Shown here one piece after another: positions 58,401-64,000 of a DNA stretch of 64,000 nt. The translations under genes and the position numbers were made by a program. How positions within the stretch are numbered: position 1 is the stretch's first letter; every line of letters begins with the position of its first letter. The notes beneath the pieces are model-generated. The model was not told the DNA's origin, made no database searches, and saw only the letters and a list, made by a program, of their open reading frames with translations. This stretch comes from Hyposmocoma kahamanoa (Eukaryota > Arthropoda > Insecta > Lepidoptera > Cosmopterigidae): assembly GCF_003589595.1 (NCBI RefSeq), contig NW_020653726.1, forward strand, positions 11,217,873 to 11,281,872, in the 5' to 3' direction.

Positions 58401-58427
58401 GCCATAGTGTAGCGTTCACGGGAAGCA
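52425..58427 (-). CDS. Acy1: Aminoacylase-1 (M20 metallopeptidase), nine coding exons
   Basis: It hydrolyses N-acyl-L-amino acids in the cytosol using two zinc ions per subunit. Coding exons, 5' to 3': 58318-58405, 55900-56069, 55645-55816, 53741-53887, 53555-53625, 53361-53477, 52997-53092, 52732-52865, 52425-52629. All have GT/AG sites and matching phases; the product is 399 aa, close to the 408 of human ACY1. The exon holding the ATG begins at an acceptor (58,427), so a non-coding 5' exon lies upstream and is not located. Key residues are present: H78 and D80 (NSHMDVVP), D111 (ARGSQDMK), catalytic E145 and E146 ([10 protein letters not shown]), E173 (FALDEGM), H204 in the dimer domain (GRPGHGS) and H371/H373 (LLHDHDE). 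No break was found. Its introns hold a dispersed repeat (54.2 kb) and a small MITE (55.3 kb). Confidence 0.95.
54230..54490 (+). repeat. Dispersed repeat, copy 2 of 2
   Basis: Matches the reverse complement of 10,548-10,800: GGTAAGTGACACGCCTGT, AACAGTTGCAGTGCCACTCA, GTCGCCCTGAGAC, CGCAGTAATGG, AGCGGCAGAA. It lies in Acy1 intron 3. Confidence 0.7.
55341..55445. repeat. 105-bp MITE-like inverted repeat in Acy1 intron
   Basis: ACTCCATACAAACGTAGCAG at the left and the inverted GCTGCGTGTGAATGGAGT end at the right form imperfect TIRs around a GC-rich core. It lies in Acy1 intron 3. Confidence 0.5.
56320..56830. repeat. Degenerate repeat with duplicated units in Acy1 intron 1
   Basis: ATTG(T/C)GGACCGATTTTGAAAA recurs at about 56,376 and 56,542, each followed by TTTGTTT..GAAAG and a CACT(T/C)..GTGGT block. 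AAGTCAGAATCTGATGAG recurs at 56,453 and 56,778. The text resembles a common lepidopteran repeat, present as two or more overlapping copies. Confidence 0.5.
57330..57702 (-). pseudogene. Coding-like minus-strand relic in Acy1 intron 1
   Basis: A 64-codon ATG frame ([14 protein letters not shown]...[18 protein letters not shown]) is followed, after a stop and shift, by [20 protein letters not shown] and [20 protein letters not shown]. The composition looks coding and both parts run in the same direction. I recognise no family. It is probably a degraded insert, or a small unknown gene. Confidence 0.3.
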
Positions 58428-58512
58428 CTGCAATAAAAATGAAATGCTTCGCTTTGTAACTATCGCTAAAGTACCTAATGTACTAGTGGTTGCTACCTAT
58501 AATTGAAGTCTG

Positions 58513-59317
58513 AGGGCGCGTTTCCATTACGTCGTGACGACAGATAGTCGTAAAGTTTAAAGTGTCGTGGCTTGTATATTAAATGAATTTGTTTACGTAT
58601 AGTATAGTCAAGAGCACATCAAGCTTGACACTTTGGACTCTGGACCGTTCTCATTGCAAGCGGCATAGAAAATTATATTTAAATTATAAGTTTAAATAAT
58701 AAAATATTGAATTTAATTAAACCTTTAGCGTCAAGCCTGACGTGCTCTTGACCCTGTACAACACGATTAACTGTCGTTCACGACTTTTTTGACGTTTCGA
58801 CGACAGACAAAACAATGTGAAGAGCTAGAACGACAGTCATACGACGATATATAAAACTTCACGATAAAAATGTGACGACAGATAAGCGCAGCTACTATTG
58901 TGGTCTCGTTTTATTTATCGTTGTTTCATATCTGCAAACGGCAAGGCTGCTGTAAAATGATAAATTGTTGTAACGATCCAGTGGGAACAGCTGTCGTAAA
59001 ACGATATAAAAAAAAACCACGCCACAGTCACGGCAGATAGTCGTGATATGAGAAGATGCGGTCTAATTTGTTCTCTGTCCGACATCCATTCGAAACAATT
59101 ACTGTCAAATAAGTAAAACTTGATCAAATTAAAAAAGGCGTGACGCGAATGAAGCTTCATACTTGACATTGTCTTTTAATTTGGTCGAGTATTACTTCTT
59201 TGACAATAATTGTTTCGAACGAATGTCGGACCGCGAACGACAGTAGACCCCCAGGCTAGACGCGACAGTCGTCCAACGATAAATAAAACGTTACGACATA
59301 ATGGGAACGCCCCCTGA
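58513..59317. mobile_element. 805-bp TIR element upstream of Acy1 exon 1
   Basis: The ends AGGGCGCGTTTCCATTACGT and, inverted, AGGGGGCGTTCCCATTATGT are imperfect TIRs. The motif CGACAG and its complement recur many times along it (ACGACAGATAGTCGT, ACGACAGTCATACGACG, GCGACAGTCGTCCAACG), like subterminal transposase-binding repeats. Two further inserts lie inside: MITE M1 copy 3 (58,607-58,752) and an inverted repeat with GTCCGACATCCATTCGAAAC ends (about 59,078-59,230). No transposase frame. Confidence 0.65.
58607..58752 (+). mobile_element. MITE family M1, copy 3
   Basis: Ends GTCAAGAGCACATCAAGCTT and (inverted) GTCAAGAGCACGTCAGGCTT; the interior shares CTGGACCGTTCTCATTGCAA and GCGGCATAG with copy 2, plus an AT-rich expansion. 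Nested in the 58,513-59,317 element. Confidence 0.85.
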
Positions 59318-59900
59318 CACTGACATAATATATTTATCTAAAGCCGTGTGTGTATTTGGTGTCTGATAGAACAAATTACATAAGGAAAACTTTGTGTATC
59401 TAGGTATGTACATAAGTAGAGTACACAAGACAACATTATATTAATTATACTCCATAAAATTTTGTAGAGCGGGGCGAAGTAGCTACAACTGACGACACAA
59501 GGTAGGTAATAAGTAGTAAATTTGAAAACGTCGTAACTCCGTTTTTGGACGAAATATCATTTTGCTCGCAATATCGGACAATTAAAGTTTAAAATATAAT
59601 ATCTAGATCTTTTTTATTTATAAAATGAAAGTATAATACTTCGATTGCAATCTAATTATTTCTAAAAATTCTGTTATTTGTGCCTATTCAATAGTTCACA
59701 TTAATGGACGTACGAGGTTTACAAATTTAGCCGACAATATCGAGCTACACATTAATGGATCTTCTTTCGTTCACTGGAGGCGATATTCGAACAAAAGTGA
59801 ATAGCTTGATGTGCTTGAATCTTAGAACTAAGTCCAAAGTCATGGTACCACGATTTGGTTTAACTACGGTAAACGATTCTTTTATAGGGAACTGGGGCCT

Positions 59901-60037
59901 TACCATGAACTCTTATTACAGTTCAGTATAGGTTCGTAACGATAAAGAAGCGGGATGGTGATATACACTTCAAGTAGCGCTGTCTCACAACGATTTATTT
60001 TAGGTACTAAACTGAATCGTAATAAGAGTTCATGGTA
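59901..60037. mobile_element. 137-bp MITE
   Basis: TACCATGAACTCTTATTAC is exactly inverted at the right end (GTAATAAGAGTTCATGGTA), and similarity continues inward (AGTTCAGTATAGG / inverted GATTCAGTTTAGTACC). No coding content. Confidence 0.75.
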
Positions 60038-60244
60038 TACGTTGTTACTGTATACGTTTTTACATAGGACGCACTATAAGTTTCCGGAAGTTTTCACTTA
60101 CATAAACAATATTTAAAAAGTAATTACAACCTTTGAAAATGAAACTCTTTGGCTGTAGAATACAGTTTGTAGTATCTGTATAATATGACTGTTACTTGTT
60201 TTTACATTGTGGCGTTATTTTAGAAATTGGTTGTCTACATTACC

Positions 60245-60702
60245 ATGGATTTAACTCGTGAAAATTTTCGTAGTATGATTTTCTAAGTGTAATTTAACAA
60301 CTCAGCGGACCTTTGCTCGGCTTCAAACTGCTTTTGGCGATGAAGCACCATGCAAGACGACTATTTATAGCTAGTTTGCAGAATTCAAACGCGGTCGTGT
60401 GAATATCAGTGACGAATTTCGTAATTGTCGCCCGTCCACTGCTGTAAACAACAAAAACATCGATGCTGTGCTCCGTATGATCAAAACAGACAGGTATGTG
60501 ACATACCATGAGAATCGGGCATCTTTAGGCATAAACATGAGTCAAATACAATCAATACTACACAAACATTTGGGTGTGAAAAAGCTGTGCTCTCGGTGGA
60601 TACCACACAATTTGACTGAGGCTCAAAAAACGGATAGCTCACTTGGTGCAATGCCATGCTTACCAGATTCAACGAAGGGGCGTCAAATTTGGTGTGGGAC
60701 AT
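60245..60702 (+). pseudogene. Truncated mariner transposase (N-terminal half)
   Basis: An ATG at 60,245 starts MDLTRENFRSMIF then a stop; the reading resumes in other frames (FGDEAPCKTTIYS, FAEFKRGRVNISDEFRNCRP) and then runs openly through STAVNNKNIDAVLRMIKTDR, SLGINMSQIQSILHKHLGVK and CSRWIPHNLTEAQKTD. This is the helix-turn-helix region and the WVPHxL-type linker (here WIPHNL) of a mariner transposase, different in subfamily from the intact copy. The catalytic half is missing beyond 60,702. Confidence 0.8.
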
Positions 60703-60718
60703 AGTAACATTTTTTTTT

Positions 60719-60803
60719 AAATAACGCAAAAAAATAAACATTTTCCGCGCGCGCGGCGTTTCGTTCATTTTTTTTTACGAAAATGTTTATTTTTTTGCGT
60801 TAT
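60719..60803. repeat. Inverted repeat next to mariner relic
   Basis: A 25-bp arm containing AACGCAAAAAAATAAACATT (from about 60,720) is exactly inverted at about 60,779-60,803, separated by about 34 bp including GCGCGCGCGGCG. It starts just after the point where the mariner relic stops. Confidence 0.8.
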
Positions 60804-61049
60804 TACAAAAATTTTTCCCAGTATTCAATTAAACAGCACAAATTAATACGTAATTGTAAATTTTTTTATTTTCGAACAATTATTTTTTGTTCCAAAAAAA
60901 TAACGAAACGCAAAAAAGGACGCCATGTTGTTTGTTGTTGTTTACTTTACTTGCTTTACTGTTTGATGTATGCATCAATTAGGATTTTGCATTTTTGCCT
61001 GGTTTTAGGTTAAATTTAGTTTCTCGTATAACCTGTACGTATAACACAG

Positions 61050-61270
61050 GAAGTGGGGTCAGAGGGGGTTTGGGGGTGGGTTTTTCCCGCTAGGGGTGCG
61101 GGAGGAGGGGTTTGCCCCGCTCTTTGGTGCAAAAATATGATTTTTTGAGGTTATTTTTTTCGAATTTTCAAAAATTAATATCTCGAAAACTATTATCTTC
61201 CTAACTTTGAAACTTTGCACGAAGGGTCCCCTCCCCTCTCCCCTTCCCCCCACCCCCCCTCCCAACCCTC
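61050..61270. other. G-rich and C-rich tracts (quadruplex-capable)
   Basis: At 61,053-61,082 four G runs (GGGG, GGGGG, GGGGG, GGG) lie within 30 bases on the plus strand. At about 61,227-61,265 there are six or more C runs (CCCC to CCCCCCC), so the minus strand is quadruplex-capable there. The 140 bp between is AT-rich. No gene is visible; frames across it are artefacts. Confidence 0.6.
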
Positions 61271-61924
61271 AAATCGTGCGATGGTAATGTACAGTCCTTC
61301 CACAAAATGTTCTTTTAATAATATATTGATAATATTTCGTTATGTTGGTAAAATTCAGTGACTGTGTGAAAATGTTTATAATATTTATCAAGGTTGATCA
61401 TGGAAACAAGTTAGTAAACAAAGAACATGTTAAGCACTTTCAACGAAGATTGTATAAAAAATAAAGTACAATTTACTTACCTGAGCACTCTGCCCCCAAT
61501 TAATATGCAAATAAAAGAAATACATGAAATAATCAGAAAATGTAAGTTTTATAGTTCTCATATACCGTATTAGCATCACTTTTATTACAGCTGATATCAT
61601 GGACTTGACAATCGTGACATTAAACAGCTGATCCATTTGACAAGTAGCGCCGCCGTAGACGACGGCGGCGCGCAGGCTTTTTATTTTCGTCTCGCTAGAC
61701 ATCGAAAGGGTCCGATCTGTAAAAAGGATTTCGCTGACTTCAAAGATGTACGTTTAATACATTCAACTCGACGAACTTATATTATGTATATTACGTCATT
61801 TTATGTTATTGTTTTATCTAACAGCATTAAATGATGTTAACTCCATAAGTTAGCTGTTGTTGACTGCAACAAACGCAACACGTTTTTTGTTTTTTTTTTT
61901 TATTAATGGTTTTGGCTTGGATAC

Positions 61925-62305
61925 GAGTCCTTTGAGCCATGCCTTCGTTTAATTATCGAATACTCAGTAATATTTTCCTTTGTAGTTCTAATAGATTGTT
62001 TTCAATTTCTCTTAAATAAATTAGTTCACTTATTCAGGTTTTTTGCATAGTATTTTAAGCGGTGGGAGTCAATATTTATGTTTTCATTTTCACTTATATC
62101 ACAATAATTTCTATCACTTTAAACAAAAACTTTGAATTCGTAATTAGTGGAATTTTCAGGATAAAGTCTTTTGTAATTTAGTTTAAGATAAGTAATATAG
62201 TTCTAACTTTCTTCATCACTATTTCTTTCTTGGTTTTTTCTTCATAAAACATAAAATAAAATTAATAATCTTTGTAGACTGTAGTTGCAACTTCAAAAGC
62301 ACGCT
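61925..62305 (-). repeat. Copy of the 48.1-48.6 kb element interior
   Basis: The reverse complement matches about 48,165-48,545: CACTAATTACGAATTCAAAG, GAAGAAAGTTAGAACTATAT, AATAAGTGAACTAA, GAGAAATT(A/G)AAAAC. The TIRs of the first copy are absent here, so this copy is truncated or the TIR element captured part of a longer repeat. Confidence 0.75.
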
Positions 62306-63350
62306 ATTTTTCCACATTATTTATTTATTTATAAAGCATTGGCTTCAGAGCCATCAGCATAATGGTAACAAATAATCAAGAAACGCACAACGTAATGTAC
62401 ATAAACTAAAAATTAATTCGTGTAAAAAATGTACTATTCGACCATTTCTCTCTTACAGGATTTTCCACACGTTGCTGTTTTTGTTCTTTCGTCTAAAAAG
62501 ATAGGCTAGGTTCAAACGTTATACTGCCTCGCCTTTAGTGGCGATCTAACGTCTTTATTAAAATTCTGCAAATTGACGTTTTTAGTAGGTAATACTTTTT
62601 CTACTGTAATGGCAAGTCTATATATTTTTTACCGTCATGATAAACGTAAAATATGCGGAATTATACGAAGACGCTTTTAATTTTCCGTCGGTGATGCATG
62701 TTGTCGTTGTCATGACGTTTATAGTAAATAATTGATTGGACACACCGTTGTATTAAAAAAATTGTGAATGTACGTACGTACACATATATATATTGGTATA
62801 TCGATATAGTCGTAATCGATGTAGTCCGTCAAATCGATATGGAGAGTATTATACACGTGCAACACTAAACTTCAGTAACGTTCGCGGGATTCGCTCTGGA
62901 CCTTTTGGAGGGAAAAGTGTCGTTTTTATTTTGACTTTCAATTATTTTGTGAAATCTAGTTTAAAGTGGAATAGGATAGTGCTATTGTGCCTTAATCGAA
63001 GATTAAAACGCGAAATTATACGAATCTCGAACTAAAATACCCGTATCGGCCCGTTCTAAGGAATCCCGAGTCAATCCAAGCACGCCGCCACAAATTGCCT
63101 ATCCTCTTTGTGGCGGCCATATTTACAGAAAAACTTATTTTTATGTTTTCGGCTGCCGGACTTTATTTCCATGGCCAGCAATAAATTAAAAAGAAAAAGT
63201 AACGTTCGCGTCGTGTCAAATACTGTCAAATATCTCCTGTCTCTGTCTGTCACTCAAATGTTTCTGTCTGTCGGTGTGTGGTGTATTACAGTTCGGAGTG
63301 GTATTCGTTACTTTTGATTTTTGTTTGGATTTTCTTCAGTTTTCTTCGAC
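62306..63350 (+). promoter_or_regulatory. HYLS1 upstream region
   Basis: Probable promoter and 5' UTR side of the gene at 63,351. It contains an inverted GCCGCCACAAA...TTTGTGGCGGC pair (about 63,084-63,113) whose right arm reads GGCGGCCATATTT, similar to a YY1/Pho-type site. Nothing marks a start site, and small frames on both strands are not convincing. Confidence 0.3.
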
Positions 63351-64000
63351 ATGGATGATGAATATTACCGTTTAACTTCTGAACTGGACGCTAGAGAAAT
63401 ATTAAGATATTTAAACAATTTGGGCATTCATAATATTAGTGGAGAAGTTCTAAAGTATTTCATCACAGGTACGGTTTTTTATTGCTACGTTTTACCGCCT
63501 ATTTACGTATAAATTTGTAGTAAAGCAGTGGTCAATTTATAATTACAGATCTAAAGAAGCTTATTAAGTACGATATAGCAAAGAGGTACAAGAAAGATAC
63601 TGAAGAATATGAATCTCAAGGTGTTGAAAGATTGCATAGCGCGAGTACATTTTGTTCACGATTACGATCAATAAGTAGCAGTAACACTATTCCACAATGT
63701 TCTAAACAATGCCAGAAGGGAAGGCAGCCTTTAAAAATGAGGAATGTACATTCTGCACCAGTATTAGGACAGCAAACAAAGACTCAAGAGGAAAAGTTGC
63801 CAAGGCGAGCATGCTCTTGTATTAGGGAAGAGAAAAAAGCTGAAAAAATACCTAAAGAAACCAAGGAAACTATCCATTCCAATACTAACTGTAAGTAAAA
63901 TATAATACTAGATAATAAGCAACTTAATAAAAATGTCATTAAGAGATATTAAAGTTAATTTTTTTTGTATTTTTAGTGATAAAAGTACCAAAACAGCCAG
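63351..64000 (+). CDS. Hyls1: HYLS1-like centriolar protein, 5' part (runs off window)
   Basis: Exons by hand: 63351-63468, 63549-63890 and 63977 to beyond 64,000, with GT/AG sites and matching phases. The start MDDEYYRLTSELDAREI follows an AT-rich leader. Joining exons 1 and 2 gives LRYLNNLGIHNISGEVLKYF then ITDLKKLIKYD, a short helical domain that I associate with the N-terminus of invertebrate HYLS1 proteins ((V/I)L..LN.LG..(D/N)I....L..F..DLKKL(I/M)). The rest of exon 2 is basic, serine- and cysteine-rich and probably disordered. The diagnostic HYLS1 C-terminal box lies outside the window, so the call rests on the N-terminal domain. HYLS1 acts in centriole-to-cilium conversion and pericentriolar material assembly. 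Confidence 0.6.

Overview
This is a 64 kb piece of an AT-rich animal nuclear genome. It carries spliced genes with GT-AG introns, several transposon superfamilies and no operons. The gene set (a cappuccino-type formin, Nepro, aminoacylase-1, HYLS1) and the repeat types (cecropia-like mariner, copia, tRNA-derived SINEs, LINE tails ending in hexamer repeats) fit an insect, most likely a moth or butterfly. The order is an inference from repeat style; no species marker is present.

Layout. 1-24,700 holds no gene I can support and is repeat-dominated: a direct/inverted repeat cluster (148-1607); a decayed Ty1/copia element with candidate 111-bp LTRs (3023-9416) that is the host of several nested insertions; microsatellites; LINE and SINE fragments; an unidentified decayed coding stretch (13.4-14.1 kb); and one mariner with an intact transposase ORF (21,511-22,788). 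24,723-43,977 (+) is a ten-exon cappuccino-like formin, with introns full of retroelement and MITE debris. 45,937-47,204 (-) is a two-exon Nepro homologue, convergent with the formin. 47-52 kb is intergenic, with foldback and palindromic elements and a retroelement fragment. 52,425-58,427 (-) is a nine-exon aminoacylase-1 gene with all expected catalytic and metal residues. 58.5-63.3 kb is again repeat-rich (a TIR element, a small MITE, a mariner relic, a G-rich/C-rich pair). From 63,351 to the window edge (+) lie the first exons of a HYLS1-like centriole protein.

The four host genes share no pathway: actin nucleation (formin), nucleolar RNA processing and neural progenitor function (Nepro), N-acyl amino acid hydrolysis (Acy1) and centriole/cilium assembly (HYLS1). 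I assembled the exon models by hand from splice sites, reading phase and family similarity; phases close exactly for all three complete genes (1400, 389 and 399 aa). Family and superfamily calls rest on recognised motifs, not on searches. I saw no clearly undescribed system. The most unusual material is the nested transposon stack, a 9-bp-TSD foldback element inside an older repeat, a 140-aa intronic ORF ending at a strong donor site, and an unrecognised decayed coding region.
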